DNA of 64,000 nt from Pseudarthrobacter sp. MM222 (GCF_947090775.1 NZ_OX352321.1:2728001-2792000), one strand, 5' to 3'. Counted from the stretch's first letter, positions 1 through 9,711 are shown. Translations and numbers: made by a program. The notes: a model not told the origin generated them from the letters alone.

Positions 1-1281
1 AACCCGACCATCGTCAAGCTGCTGCAGGAAATCGACCAGCCCGTTCTGCGCTTCGGCGGCAACGCCGTGGACCGCCGCTTCTTCTGGACGTCCACCGGCG
101 AGGCGGTCCCGTCCAGCTACAAGGGCGACAGGGCCCGCCCCGTCAGGGCGGTGGGACCGGACGACCTGGCCAGGGTCAACAGGCTTCTCGTGGCCGGCGA
201 TGCAACCATCAGCCTCACCGTCGATCTGGGCCACTACAACCCCGCCCGCGCGGCCGACATGGTCAAATATGCCTCGCAGATTTTCGGTGACCGGCTGCTC
301 AGCATCACCATCGGCAATGAGCCCAACGGGTTCGTCTTCAACGACGTAAAGAGCGACGGCTACAGCCTGGAACAGTATGTCCGGGAACTGAAGGACTACG
401 CGAACGCGATCTACGCCGTCGCACCGAACGTGCCGATTTCCGGGCCGGGCGCCTACGACCAGAAGTGGTGGCAGCCCTTCGTCGACGCGGACATTCCGCA
501 AAAGAAGATCCTGACCTTCCACAACTACCCGCTCTACAGCTGTGACGGCAGCGACCCCCTCGGCTCCCCGACCATGGCAAACCTGATGACCCCGCTGATG
601 CATGACCGTGCCGCCGATTACCAGCAGTCCGCGCTCAAGGTTGGCCAGGCAGCCGGTCTCGAGACCTGGCTGCCGGAAACCGGGATCGCGGCCTGCCCGG
701 GCTCGAATGAGACGTCCCGCACGCACGGCTCGGCCCTCTGGACCGCCGACTATGCGCTCAACGCCGCGCAGCTCGGCATTACCCGGATCGGGTTCCACAG
801 CTCCTTGCAGACCTGCAAGGGCGGCCCGCCCATGTCCGCCATCTGCAGCGCCGGAGCCTACCCGGACGGCAACGGCCAGATGTCCGGCCGTGCCAACTTC
901 TTCGGCATTTCAATGGTCGCCGAGCTGGAAGGCGGAAAGTTCCTGAAACTGGAAAAAACCGGCGGCGGGCTGATGTACAGCTACGCCCTGCAGAACGCAG
1001 ACGGCAGCACAACCGTGGTCCTGGTCAACCAGAACAACCCCGAGACCGCCGCCCAGGCGGATGTGACGCTGAACCTGCCGGGCAAGCCGCTGACCGGCAC
1101 AATGACCCAGCTCAGCGGACCCAGCTACGGTGCTGAAGACAGCACGGTGATCGACGGGGCCAAGTCGGAACCGACGCCACTGGCCGAACGCCCCACGGTG
1201 CCGGGCTTCCAGTACAAGTCCGGCACGCAGAACTTCAAGCTCACGGCCGGAACCGTGACGGTGCTGAACTTCACGTACTGA
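1..1281 (+). CDS. GH79-like glycoside hydrolase (5' end outside window)
   Basis: The reading frame is open from base 1, so the start and any signal peptide lie upstream of the window; 426 residues are visible. The motif RFGGNAVD near the left edge, the acid/base segment ITIGNEPNGF (about residue 103) and the second carboxylate in WLPETGIAACPG (about 225) fit a TIM-barrel retaining glycosidase of the GH79 (beta-glucuronidase/heparanase-like) type. A beta-sandwich C-terminal domain (roughly 330-426) follows, as in GH79 enzymes. The likely role is hydrolysis of a glycosidic bond in an extracellular polysaccharide; the substrate cannot be read from sequence. The gene converges on ftsY with a strong hairpin between them. 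Confidence 0.75.
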   Translation, partial: NPTIVKLLQEIDQPVLRFGGNAVDRRFFWTSTGEAVPSSYKGDRARPVRAVGPDDLARVNRLLVAGDATISLTVDLGHYNPARAADMVKYASQIFGDRLLSITIGNEPNGFVFNDVKSDGYSLEQYVRELKDYANAIYAVAPNVPISGPGAYDQKWWQPFVDADIPQKKILTFHNYPLYSCDGSDPLGSPTMANLMTPLMHDRAADYQQSALKVGQAAGLETWLPETGIAACPGSNETSRTHGSALWTADYALNAAQLGITRIGFHSSLQTCKGGPPMSAICSAGAYPDGNGQMSGRANFFGISMVAELEGGKFLKLEKTGGGLMYSYALQNADGSTTVVLVNQNNPETAAQADVTLNLPGKPLTGTMTQLSGPSYGAEDSTVIDGAKSEPTPLAERPTVPGFQYKSGTQNFKLTAGTVTVLNFTY

Positions 1282-1330
1282 CACTCCCCCGCGGCGGCGG
1301 CCCCTTCCGGGGATGACCGTCCCGCGACGC

Positions 1331-1372
1331 AAAAGTGCCTCCGTTTCCCGGGCAGGGAACGGAGGCACTTTT
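1331..1372. terminator. Bidirectional intrinsic terminator between GH79-like gene and ftsY
   Basis: An inverted repeat pairs 1331-1349 with 1355-1372. The arms are AAAAGTGCCTCCGTT and AACGGAGGCACTTTT, closed by a CCC/GGG top with one bulged T and a 5-base loop. The A-rich and T-rich flanks give a U tract on either strand, which suits termination of both convergent genes. Confidence 0.85.
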
Positions 1373-1408
1373 GTGTTGCCGGGCCGCCTAAGAACTCAGT
1401 TCCACGGC

Positions 1409-2623
1409 TTAGTTCAACAGGGCGTCGACGAAGGCCTCCGGGTCGAAGGGCGCGAGGTCGTCCGCGCCCTCGCCGAGCCCGATGAGCTTGACGGGGACGC
1501 CAAGGGACTTCTGGATGGCGACGACGATCCCGCCCTTGGCGGTGCCGTCCAGCTTTGTCAGAACGATTCCGGTGATGTTGACAACCTCGGCGAACACCCG
1601 GGCCTGGTTCAGGCCGTTCTGGCCCGTCGTGGCGTCCAGGACCAGCAGCACTTCATCCACTTCGGCAAGCTTTTCAATGACGCGCTTGACCTTGCTGAGC
1701 TCGTCCATCAGGCCGACCTTGTTCTGCAACCGTCCGGCCGTGTCAATCATCACGACGTCGACTTCCTGGTCGATGCCGGCCTTGACCGCCTCATAGGCGA
1801 CCGACGCCGGGTCCGCCCCGTGGACGTCGGACTTGACGGTGGGGACCCCGACGCGCTGCCCCCAAGTGGCCAGCTGCTCGGCGGCGGCGGCGCGGAAGGT
1901 GTCGGCGGCGCCCAGCAGCACGTCCTTGTCCTCGGCCACGAGCACACGGGCGAGTTTGCCCACCGTGGTGGTCTTGCCGACGCCGTTAACCCCGACCACC
2001 AGGACGACGGCGGGCTTGTCGCCCTGCCGCTCGACGCGCAGGCTGCGGTCCATTGTCGGATCGACGAGCTTGATGAGTTCCTCGCGCAGCAGGGCCTTGA
2101 CCTCTTCGGGGGAACGCGTGCCGAGGACCTTTACCCGCTCGCGGAGCGCGTCCACGAGCTGCATGGTCGGTTCGGTGCCGAGGTCGGCCAGCAGGAGGGT
2201 CTCCTCCACCTCGTCCCAGACGTTCTCGTCGATATTGTCCGCGGAGAGCAGCGCCAGCAGGCCCTTGCCGAAGATGTTGTTGGACTTGACGAGCCGTTCC
2301 CGCAACCGGGTCAAGCGGCCGGCCACCGGCAGCGGCGTCTCCACCGGGACGGTTTCCAGGCCGGCGACGTCGTCCGGTACCTCGACCGTTTCGAGGCCCT
2401 CAAGGTCGGTCTCCTGGGGCGTTCCGCGCTCACGCGCAGGCGCCGCCCGGTCCGCGATCAGGGTTGATCCGGTCCGCTGGCCGGGCTCCACGGGATCGTT
2501 CTCGTCACGCGTGCCCGGGTAGTTCGTGATGTTCTTCCGGGTCTTCATAAGCACCGGAATCAGCGCACCTAGGACCACCAGGGCAGCGAGAATGGGCAGG
2601 ATAATAGGGAGGATGTCGTTCAC
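1409..2623 (-). CDS. ftsY: Signal recognition particle receptor FtsY
   Basis: FtsY is the SRP receptor GTPase that docks SRP-ribosome complexes at the membrane for co-translational insertion. The 404-residue protein starts with a hydrophobic segment (about 5-26), an acidic linker and then the NG domain. GTPase motifs visible are GVNGVGKTTT (G1, about 215), DTFRAAAAEQL (G2), DTAGR (G3) and TKLDG (G4), ending in the conserved GLGEGADDLAPF segment. An N-terminal transmembrane anchor in place of the long acidic A domain of E. coli is typical of actinobacterial FtsY. It lies 75 bases downstream of smc, probably in the same transcription unit. Confidence 0.97.
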   Translation of the reverse strand: MNDILPIILPILAALVVLGALIPVLMKTRKNITNYPGTRDENDPVEPGQRTGSTLIADRAAPARERGTPQETDLEGLETVEVPDDVAGLETVPVETPLPVAGRLTRLRERLVKSNNIFGKGLLALLSADNIDENVWDEVEETLLLADLGTEPTMQLVDALRERVKVLGTRSPEEVKALLREELIKLVDPTMDRSLRVERQGDKPAVVLVVGVNGVGKTTTVGKLARVLVAEDKDVLLGAADTFRAAAAEQLATWGQRVGVPTVKSDVHGADPASVAYEAVKAGIDQEVDVVMIDTAGRLQNKVGLMDELSKVKRVIEKLAEVDEVLLVLDATTGQNGLNQARVFAEVVNITGIVLTKLDGTAKGGIVVAIQKSLGVPVKLIGLGEGADDLAPFDPEAFVDALLN

Positions 2624-2698
2624 TCCCCTAGCTTCTCACAAACGGGAAAGCGGCCGTGGAGCCGCTGGCGGCTGGTGTACCGTCCGGAGAGAGTGGGG

Positions 2699-5600
2699 TC
2701 AGACGTCCGCGCCGAGGCGCTGGCTGATGACGGTGGAGACGCCGTCGCCGCGCATGGTGACGCCATAGAGCGCATCGGCGACTTCCATCGTGCGTTTCTG
2801 GTGCGTGATGACAATGAGCTGGCTGGATTCGCGCAGTTCCTCGAAGATGGTGATCAGCCGGCCCAGGTTGGTGTCGTCCAGGGCTGCCTCCACCTCATCC
2901 ATGACATAGAACGGCGACGGCCGGGCCTTAAAGATCGCCACGAGCAGGGCCACGGCTGTCAGCGACCGTTCACCGCCGGAAAGCAGCGAGAGCCGTTTGA
3001 TCTTCTTGCCGGCCGGGCGGGCTTCCACCTCGATGCCCGTGGTGAGCATGTCCGACGGGTCGGTGAGGACCAGCCGTCCCTCGCCGCCGGGGAACAGCCG
3101 GGCGAAAACGCGGACGAACTGCGCCGAGGTGTCCGCGAAAGCTTCGGCAAAGACCTTCTGGACGCGGTCATCGACTTCCTTGATGATGTCCAGCAAATCC
3201 TTGCGGCTGGATTTGAGGTCCTCCAGCTGGGTGCTCAGGAACTGGTGGCGTTCCTCCAGGGCGGCGAACTCCTCCAGGGCCAGCGGATTGACGCGGCCCA
3301 GGGCGGAGAGGTCCCGTTCGGCCCGTTTGAGTCTTTTCTCCTGCTCTTCCCGGACGAAGGGCTTGCCTGCGGCTAGCTCGCGGCCCTCCTCGTCCACGGG
3401 TGCGCGCAGGGCGGCCCATTTGTCCGCGGATTCCTCCGCGGGCAGGGGCACGGGCCGGTCCGGGCCGTAGTCGGCCACGAGCTGGTCGGCGGTGAGCCCG
3501 AGTTCCTCCACGCTCCTGAGTTCCAGCGCCTCGATCCGGAGCCGCTGCTGCGCCCGGGCCAGTTCGTCGCGGTGCACGGAGTCGGTCAGTTCCGCGAGCT
3601 CACGGGCCAGGGCATCGTTGCCGGTGCGGACCTCGGCCAGTTCACGGTCCATCTGTTCGCGCCGCTCTTCAGCGGTGTCGCGCTCCTGGCCGGCGAGCTC
3701 GACGGACACATCGATGTAGCGGATTACCCGCTCCACCGCGGCGGAGACGGCAGCAGCACGCTGGGCCTGTAGCCGGCGTCGCCGGGCACGTTCCGCGGCT
3801 TCCTCGCGGGCGCGGCGTTCGGTAGCGGCGGCTCGTTCGAGCGCGGCCGCCCGGTTGCGGGTGGCGGTGAGCTGTTCCTCCCCGCTGCGCAGGGCAAGCC
3901 GCGCCTCCATTTCGGCGTTGCGGGCCAGCGATGCGGCCAGCGCCAGCGCATCGCGCTGTTCCGCAGAGGGTTCCTCCTCGGCAGGCGCCTCCTGGGCGGC
4001 GGCCAGCCGGGCTGCCACGGCTTCGAGGGACTCCTGCTCGCTGGCGATGTTCGCCTCGGCCATGGCCAGGGAGGCGGTAAGCCGTTCGCTTTCGCCGACG
4101 GCGCTGCGCAGCACGGAATTGAGGTGGCCCAGCCGTTCGGCCACCGCCGCGAGCCGGGCGTCCGAGTCGTGGAGTTTGTCCAGGGCGGCATCCGCGCGTT
4201 CCTGCGCCTCGGCCTTCCGCGCCTGCGCGGCGGACAGCGCAAAGCGGTTCCGCTCCAGCGCGGCGGTCACCGTGGCCAGCTTTGCGGCGGCGTCGTCGAC
4301 GGCGGCCTGGACCTCGAGCAGCGATGGCGCCTTGGTTGATCCGCCGCTGACCGTCACGGCGGTGAAGACGTCCCCGGCGCTGGTGACGGCCGTCAGCCCG
4401 GGACACTCCGTGATCAGTTGCACAGCGGCGTCGAGATCGTCCACGACGGCGATGCCTGCCAGCAGGGCGGAGAGCGGCAGGGCTCCGGCTGCCTCCGGGG
4501 AGCCGGCGGTGACCAGGCTCGACGCCCAGCGCGCCCCGGCCGGCAAGGCGGCGCCGGCGTGTGCCGCGTCGGCCGGGTGCGCGTCAGCGAGCGGGCGGTC
4601 CTCCGCCGGCCCGGCGAGCAGCAGCGACGCGCGTCCGGCGTCGTCGTCCTTCAGCCGCCGGACCGCCGCGGCGGCGGACGCCGCGTCCTGCACCACGACG
4701 GCGTCCGAGGACGCGCCGAGGGCGGCGGCGATCGCGGCCTCGAAACCGGCCTCCACCGTGATCATTCCGGCGAGCGCTCCGAGGACTCCGGGCAGCCCGG
4801 CACCGAGCACATGCCCGGTGCCGTCCTTGCGGTTCAGGCCAAGCTGCAGGGCGTCGCGGCGCGCCACGAGCGCACCACGTTCCCGTTCGCCCTCACGTCC
4901 GGCCGCTTTCAGGGTTTCAATTTCCTCGGTGACGGCGTCGAGGGCCGCACTGGCGGCCTCGTAGTCGGCGTCCAGGGTTTCCTCGCCGTCTTCCACCCCG
5001 GCCACCTGGGATTCCAGCGCGGTGAATTCGCTTTGGGCCTGCCGGCGGCGCTCCTCGCCGGCCTTCTGGGATTCGCGCAGCCGGCCGAGTTCCGACTGCG
5101 CAGACTCGACGCGGGAGCGTGCCGCGCCGACCTGCCCGGCGAGTTTCGCCAGGCCCTCCCGCCGGTCAGCGGCGGCACGGAGCAGGGCCGCGAGCCTCTT
5201 GTCCTCGGCGGCGGCCGCGTTCTCCGCCTCCTGCTTGGCGGCGGCAGCGGTGCCGAGTGCTTCGCGCCGGTCCAGGATCTGTTGTTCGAGGGCGGCTTGT
5301 TCCTCGCGGACCCGGGCGGCCTGCCGGTCCAGCTGGTCCGGGTCCCGGCCGGTGTCCGGGACGGCGGCGTCGGCGGCTCCCAGCAGGCGGCGGCGTTCCT
5401 CGGCCAGGGACCCCAAGGACCGCAGCCGTTCCCGTCCGGCCGAGAGCTGGTACCAGTTGTCCCGCGCGGCATTCAGCTTCGGTGTTGCCTGGGCGGCGAG
5501 CTGCTCCAGGCCGGCCTGGCGCTGCCGGCCCTGTTGGAGCTCACGTTCGACGACGGCGCGGCGCGCCTTGAGGGCCGACTCGTCCGCGACGTCCTGCGCC

Positions 5601-6322
5601 AGCGCGGACTGCAGCTGCACGAGATCGTCGGCGAGGAGGCGGGAGCGGGCGTCGCGGACTTCGAACTGGACGGTCTGCGCACGCCGGGCCACCGCGGCCT
5701 GCTTGCCGAGCGGGGTCAGCTGGCGGCGGATTTCACCGGTGAGGTCGCTCAGCCGCTGCAGGTTGGCCTGCATGGCCTCGAGCTTGCGGACCGTTTTTTC
5801 CTTCCGGCGCCGGTGCTTGAGGATGCCCGCGGCCTCTTCGATGAAGCCGCGGCGGTCTTCAGGCGTGGCATGCAGGACCTTGTCGAGCTGACCCTGGCCC
5901 ACGATGACGTGCATCTCCCGGCCCAGGCCGGAGTCGGAGAGGAGCTCCTGGATGTCCAGCAGCCGGCAGCCGGCCCCGTTGATGGCGTACTCCGAGCCGC
6001 CGGTCCGGAACAGGGTGCGGGAAATCGTGACTTCGCTGTAGTCGATCGGCAGGGCGCCGTCGCTGTTGTCGATGGTCAGGGAAACGTGGGCGCGGCCCAG
6101 CGGCGGGCGCCCGGAGGTTCCGGCGAAGATGACGTCTTCCATTTTCCCGCCCCGGAGCGTCTTGGCCCCTTGCTCCCCCATCACCCAGGCCAGGGCGTCC
6201 ACCACATTGGACTTGCCCGAACCGTTGGGGCCGACCACGGCGGTGACGCCTGGTTCGAATTCGAAAGTCGTCGCCGAAGCGAAGGACTTGAATCCCCGGA
6301 CGGTCAGGCTCTTGAGGTGCAA
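2699..6322 (-). CDS. smc: Chromosome segregation protein SMC
   Basis: SMC is the ATPase of the condensin-like complex that organises and segregates the chromosome with ScpA/ScpB. The protein has a Walker A GPNGSGKSN near residue 32, a long Ala/Glu/Arg-rich coiled coil interrupted by a hinge at about 500-690, then the signature LLSGGERSLTAVAL (about 1110) and Walker B YVMDEVEAALDD (about 1139). The frame is open to a TTG at 6343. I prefer the TTG at 6322 because it gives the conserved LHLKSLTVRGFKSF N-terminus and has GAAGGAG upstream. The length of about 1207 residues is normal. It sits between mutM and ftsY. Confidence 0.96.
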   Translation of the reverse strand: MHLKSLTVRGFKSFASATTFEFEPGVTAVVGPNGSGKSNVVDALAWVMGEQGAKTLRGGKMEDVIFAGTSGRPPLGRAHVSLTIDNSDGALPIDYSEVTISRTLFRTGGSEYAINGAGCRLLDIQELLSDSGLGREMHVIVGQGQLDKVLHATPEDRRGFIEEAAGILKHRRRKEKTVRKLEAMQANLQRLSDLTGEIRRQLTPLGKQAAVARRAQTVQFEVRDARSRLLADDLVQLQSALAQDVADESALKARRAVVERELQQGRQRQAGLEQLAAQATPKLNAARDNWYQLSAGRERLRSLGSLAEERRRLLGAADAAVPDTGRDPDQLDRQAARVREEQAALEQQILDRREALGTAAAAKQEAENAAAAEDKRLAALLRAAADRREGLAKLAGQVGAARSRVESAQSELGRLRESQKAGEERRRQAQSEFTALESQVAGVEDGEETLDADYEAASAALDAVTEEIETLKAAGREGERERGALVARRDALQLGLNRKDGTGHVLGAGLPGVLGALAGMITVEAGFEAAIAAALGASSDAVVVQDAASAAAAVRRLKDDDAGRASLLLAGPAEDRPLADAHPADAAHAGAALPAGARWASSLVTAGSPEAAGALPLSALLAGIAVVDDLDAAVQLITECPGLTAVTSAGDVFTAVTVSGGSTKAPSLLEVQAAVDDAAAKLATVTAALERNRFALSAAQARKAEAQERADAALDKLHDSDARLAAVAERLGHLNSVLRSAVGESERLTASLAMAEANIASEQESLEAVAARLAAAQEAPAEEEPSAEQRDALALAASLARNAEMEARLALRSGEEQLTATRNRAAALERAAATERRAREEAAERARRRRLQAQRAAAVSAAVERVIRYIDVSVELAGQERDTAEERREQMDRELAEVRTGNDALARELAELTDSVHRDELARAQQRLRIEALELRSVEELGLTADQLVADYGPDRPVPLPAEESADKWAALRAPVDEEGRELAAGKPFVREEQEKRLKRAERDLSALGRVNPLALEEFAALEERHQFLSTQLEDLKSSRKDLLDIIKEVDDRVQKVFAEAFADTSAQFVRVFARLFPGGEGRLVLTDPSDMLTTGIEVEARPAGKKIKRLSLLSGGERSLTAVALLVAIFKARPSPFYVMDEVEAALDDTNLGRLITIFEELRESSQLIVITHQKRTMEVADALYGVTMRGDGVSTVISQRLGADV

Positions 6323-6456
6323 AGTGCTTCGGAACTCCTTCAATGACGGCGGCGCCGTTCCAGTGCGGCCGGCGCCGTGGATCTACCTGCCCAATCTACC
6401 GCGCGGGCCGGACAGATCCGCGGATTTGCGGGCCGGGGGACGGCCGGGCGGCCGGT

Positions 6457-7449
6457 CTACCAGCGGCCGTTGCGGGGCCTGGGCTGGCAGACGGGGCAGG
6501 TGTAGGAGGACCGGTTCATGAACTGTTCCCGCTTGAGCAGGCTCACCAGGCCGGCGGCCGCGCAGCGTTTGCATTCCTGCCCCCCGCGTCCGTAGGCGTT
6601 GAGGGACCTGTCGAAGTAGCCCGAGGCGCCGTTGACGTTGACGTAGAGGGAATCGAAGCTCGTTCCGCCGGCGGCCAAGGCCTCGGTCATGACTTCGCGG
6701 GCGGCGTCCAGCAGCCGCGCGGCGTCGGACCGGCGGAGGGTGTCGGTGGGGCGGGCGTAATGCAGCCGGGCCTTCCAGAGGGACTCGTCCGCATAGATGT
6801 TGCCGATGCCCGAGACGAGGCCCTGGTCCAGCAGCGCACGTTTGAGGCCGGTCTTCCGGGCCCGCAGCCGGCGGTAGAAATCGTCGAAGGAGAAGTACGG
6901 GTCCAGCGGGTCCCGGGCGATGTGCGAGGCTTCCTCGGCGATCAGCGGGAGCGGGCTTTCCGAAAGCCCGCCGGGACCGCCGTCGGCCGTGGCGATCAGC
7001 GAAGTGAGGAACAGCCCGCCGAAAATGCGCTGGTCCACGAAGCGGAGTTGTTCCGGCATGCCGTCGGCCGGGCTCAGGCGCAGCCGCACCTTCAGGTGCT
7101 TTTCGTCGGGAACGCCGGCGTCCTGCATCAGGAGCTGCCCGGACATGCCCAGGTGGGCCATGAGCGCCACGGCGGGCTCGGCGGGGCCGGACAGTCCGGC
7201 TGCCGCGGGTCCGGGGGCGCCGTCCGCGGGAGTGCCTGCGGTGTCGCTGAGCGGCATCCACAGGAACTTCCCCCGGCGCACCACGTCCAGCACCCGGGCG
7301 CCTTCGAGGTTGCCGGCGAAGTCTTCGGGACCGAGCGCGTGCCGGCGGATGGAGCGCGGATCCACCACGTCAACGGAGGTGATGGTCCGGCCCCGGACCC
7401 AGCTCACGAGGCCGCGGCGGACAACTTCCACCTCGGGCAGTTCAGGCAC
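6457..7449 (-). CDS. mutM: Formamidopyrimidine-DNA glycosylase Fpg/MutM
   Basis: This bifunctional base-excision repair enzyme removes 8-oxoguanine and formamidopyrimidines and nicks abasic sites. The mature N-terminus PELPEVE carries the catalytic proline and glutamate. H2TH-domain residues and the C-terminal zinc finger (CKRC then CPVC) are present. The finger spacer is 21 residues rather than the usual 16. The final residues QPRPRNGRW are actinobacterial in style. The start is GTG, ten bases after the rnc stop, so rnc and mutM are probably co-transcribed. Length is 330 residues, longer than the usual 270-290, partly from an Ala/Gly/Pro insertion at about 67-92. Confidence 0.95.
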   Translation of the reverse strand: MPELPEVEVVRRGLVSWVRGRTITSVDVVDPRSIRRHALGPEDFAGNLEGARVLDVVRRGKFLWMPLSDTAGTPADGAPGPAAAGLSGPAEPAVALMAHLGMSGQLLMQDAGVPDEKHLKVRLRLSPADGMPEQLRFVDQRIFGGLFLTSLIATADGGPGGLSESPLPLIAEEASHIARDPLDPYFSFDDFYRRLRARKTGLKRALLDQGLVSGIGNIYADESLWKARLHYARPTDTLRRSDAARLLDAAREVMTEALAAGGTSFDSLYVNVNGASGYFDRSLNAYGRGGQECKRCAAAGLVSLLKREQFMNRSSYTCPVCQPRPRNGRW

Positions 7450-7459
7450 GGCAGGTGCC

Positions 7460-8200
7460 CTAGCTGCCGGTCTGGTTCTGCAGCTGCTGCGGCTCCGGCG
7501 GCGTTGCGGCAGAGGGTTGCGCGGGGACGGAAAGCCTGCGCCAGGCGTCCGCGGCGGCTTCCTGCTCGGCTTCCTTTTTGGAATTGCCGGAGCCGGTACC
7601 GTAGTCGTTGCCGCCGATCCGCAGCACGGCCTCGAACGTCCGCGCGTGGTCCGGGCCGGAGCCCTCCACGGCGTAGTTGATGGTCCCGAGCTGGCGGCTT
7701 GCCGCGAGCTCCTGGATGCTCGTCTTCCAGTCGGTGCCGGCGCCGAGCGCGGCTGCGTCCTTGAGCAGCGGCCCGATCAGCCGCATGACCAGCTGGCGTG
7801 CCGTTTCAATGTCGTTGGAGACATAGGTGGCACCGATCAGTGCCTCCATGGTGTCCGCCAGGATGGACGCCTTGTTCTTGCCTTCGGTGAGCTTTTCGCC
7901 CTGCCCGAGGTAGATGTACTCACCGAGGCCGATGCTCCGGCCGATGCCCGCGAGGGCCCGGGTGCTGACGACGGCGGAGCGGCGCTTGGCCAGGTCCCCT
8001 TCGGGCAGCGTCGGGTTGTCCCGGTACAGCGCATCCGTGACCGAGAAGCCCAGGATGGAGTCCCCCAGGAACTCAAGCCGTTCATTGGTGGGGATGCCGC
8101 CGTTTTCGTAGGCGTAGGAACGGTGTGTGAGCGCAAGACGAAGCGTCCCGGCGTCAATAGAGACACCGAGACGCTTCAGAAGCTCTTCAGTTGAAGACAT
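7460..8200 (-). CDS. rnc: Ribonuclease III
   Basis: RNase III cleaves double-stranded RNA and processes rRNA precursors. The RNase III domain carries the signature [14 protein letters not shown] (about 37-50) and the second metal-binding DTMEALIGA segment (about 112). The C-terminal dsRNA-binding domain (about 163-232) has the [14 protein letters not shown] helix. The 246-residue length fits the family. The ATG start is 21 bases downstream of the rpmF stop, in the common actinobacterial DUF177-rpmF-rnc-mutM order. Confidence 0.97.
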   Translation of the reverse strand: MSSTEELLKRLGVSIDAGTLRLALTHRSYAYENGGIPTNERLEFLGDSILGFSVTDALYRDNPTLPEGDLAKRRSAVVSTRALAGIGRSIGLGEYIYLGQGEKLTEGKNKASILADTMEALIGATYVSNDIETARQLVMRLIGPLLKDAAALGAGTDWKTSIQELAASRQLGTINYAVEGSGPDHARTFEAVLRIGGNDYGTGSGNSKKEAEQEAAADAWRRLSVPAQPSAATPPEPQQLQNQTGS

Positions 8201-8221
8201 CTTTGTCAGCCAGTTGGCGGA

Positions 8222-8425
8222 TTAGACGTCTGCGACCTTGCGGCCCTTGTATTCAAGGAACAGCGCGGTGCCAGCCGAGTCGGTAACGACCTTTGCCTGG
8301 TGCGGCAGGCTGTACGTGACCTGGCCGTTCTCGACAGTCTTCACCAGGTGGGGGGCAGTCGCCTTCCACTGGGAGCGGCGGGCGCGGGTATTCGAGCGAG
8401 ACATTTTCCGCTTCGGGACAGCCAC
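8222..8425 (-). CDS. rpmF: 50S ribosomal protein L32 (cysteine-free form)
   Basis: The 67-residue protein begins with [16 protein letters not shown], the hallmark of bL32, and starts at GTG. It has no cysteine, so it is the zinc-independent (C-minus) form rather than the four-cysteine zinc-ribbon form. Some actinobacteria encode both forms and switch under zinc control; whether this genome has a second copy cannot be seen here. It lies between the DUF177 gene and rnc. Confidence 0.97.
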   Translation of the reverse strand: MAVPKRKMSRSNTRARRSQWKATAPHLVKTVENGQVTYSLPHQAKVVTDSAGTALFLEYKGRKVADV

Positions 8426-8461
8426 GGCTAACTCATTTCTCTCTAGAAAAACACTTACAAA

Positions 8462-9010
8462 TCAGTTTTGCCGGTCAGGCTTAGCCAAGTCAGCTAGGGC
8501 AGCCCAGCGAGGATCTACGACCTCGTGGTGATGCCCCGGCTCGTCTTCCAGGCGCACTCCACATTCGGAGCAAAGGCCCTGGCAGTCTTCCCGGCACACC
8601 GGCTGGAACGGCAGCATGGTTACAACTGCGTCCCGCAACACCGGCTCAAGATCGATCAGATCGTGCTCGACTCGACGTTGCTCTTCTTCGTCTTCTTCGT
8701 CCGAGAATTCAGCATCCTCATAGAAGAAAAGTTCTTGCACATTGACCTCGAGGTCATACGCAAGGGGATCCAGGCATCGGCCGCATTCGCCGGTTACTTC
8801 GACGTTTGCGGTTCCTGATACCAAAATTCCTTCGTGTACGGCCTCCAGCCGCAGGTCCAGCCCGACATCCGAGCCTTCCTGCACGCCAATGAGTGCCACA
8901 CCAAGATCACCTGGTGCGGGTACATGTTCCGTCAGCGTCCGCATGCTTCCTGGGCTGCGCCCGAGGTCCTTGACGTCGAACGCCAAGGGCGAACTAGCAT
9001 CTCGTTTAAT
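8462..9010 (-). CDS. DUF177 (YceD-family) protein upstream of rpmF
   Basis: DUF177 proteins are linked to ribosome and 23S rRNA metabolism and are almost always encoded next to rpmF, as here (36-base gap). The protein has the CGRCLDPL motif (about 96 with this start), an acidic stretch rich in Glu and Asp, and a Cys cluster (CREDCQGLCSECG). The start is uncertain. The only standard start in frame is a TTG at 8986, which has no Shine-Dalgarno. An AGGAG at 9016-9020 sits 5 bases before an in-frame ATT at 9010, and an in-frame stop closes the frame just upstream. I chose the ATT start, giving 182 residues; the TTG start gives 174. Confidence 0.85.
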   Translation of the reverse strand: MKRDASSPLAFDVKDLGRSPGSMRTLTEHVPAPGDLGVALIGVQEGSDVGLDLRLEAVHEGILVSGTANVEVTGECGRCLDPLAYDLEVNVQELFFYEDAEFSDEEDEEEQRRVEHDLIDLEPVLRDAVVTMLPFQPVCREDCQGLCSECGVRLEDEPGHHHEVVDPRWAALADLAKPDRQN

Positions 9011-9070
9011 GAGAACTCCTGTTGAACATATGACCGACGTACCATCTTAGCCTGATCTTCCGGACGGACT

Positions 9071-9097
9071 CAAACCGGCGGGCAGGACTCCGGTTTG
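9071..9097. terminator. Weak hairpin downstream of coaD
   Basis: CAAACCGG (9071-9078) pairs with CCGGTTTG (9090-9097) around an 11-base loop. No clear U tract follows on the minus strand, so termination activity is uncertain. The rest of 9011-9192 shows nothing else recognisable. Confidence 0.3.
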
Positions 9098-9192
9098 CAC
9101 CGCAGGCCAGCCCCCCATGAGGGCCGTGCAACCGGCAGCAGGCCGCCGAGTACCGATCAAGCTTACCCCTTGTGCCCCGGATCCCGGACAGG

Positions 9193-9663
9193 CTAGCCCG
9201 CGAGCAGCCGTTTCAGCACGGAACGGGGCACGAACTCGGAGACGTTGCCGCCGAGGGTGAAGACTTCCTTGATCAGGGTGGACGACAAATGCAGGTAGTG
9301 CGCTTCGGCCGGGAGGAACACCGTTTCGACGCCGGTGAGTTGCCGGTTCATGGTGGCCATCGGCAGCTCGTAGTCGAAGTCCGAGGAGGAGCGCAGACCC
9401 TTCACGATGGCGGACACGCCCCGCTGGCGGCAGTAATCGGCCAGCAGGCCCTCGCCCACCGGCTCCACCACGATGCCCTGGAGCGACGCGAGGGTCTCCC
9501 TGGCCATCTCGATCCGCTCGTCCAGGCTGAAGCGGTACTTCTTCGCGTAGTTCGTGGAGACCGCCACGATGACCTCGTCGAAGAGGCCGGAGGCCCTGGC
9601 AATGACTTCCAGGTGTCCATTGTGGATGGGGTCGAAGGAGCCCGGGCATACGGCGCGTCTCAT
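9193..9663 (-). CDS. coaD: Phosphopantetheine adenylyltransferase
   Basis: CoaD transfers AMP from ATP to 4'-phosphopantetheine, the penultimate step of coenzyme A synthesis. The 156-residue protein has the nucleotidyltransferase motif GSFDPIHNGH (8-17), the KGLRSSSDFDYE segment, and HLSSTLIKEV near the C-terminus, all diagnostic. It starts at ATG and diverges from the aminotransferase gene, with 48 bases between the two starts. Confidence 0.97.
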   Translation of the reverse strand: MRRAVCPGSFDPIHNGHLEVIARASGLFDEVIVAVSTNYAKKYRFSLDERIEMARETLASLQGIVVEPVGEGLLADYCRQRGVSAIVKGLRSSSDFDYELPMATMNRQLTGVETVFLPAEAHYLHLSSTLIKEVFTLGGNVSEFVPRSVLKRLLAG

Positions 9664-9711
9664 GCTCCGAACCTACCGTATCCGCGCCGCGGAGCGGGAT
9701 AACATGACTGA

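Noticed and set aside
1313..2467. Long plus-strand open frame opposite ftsY
   Set aside because: It lies antisense to a certain core gene and has no domain motif. Antisense open frames are common in high-GC DNA.
2649..2666. Short hairpin between smc and ftsY
   Set aside because: AGCGGC/GCCGCT is only six base pairs with no U tract; it is too weak to call a terminator.
4418..6346. 642-codon plus-strand open frame opposite smc
   Set aside because: It is antisense to the SMC coding sequence. Composition is Gly/Arg/Ala-rich with no recognisable motif.
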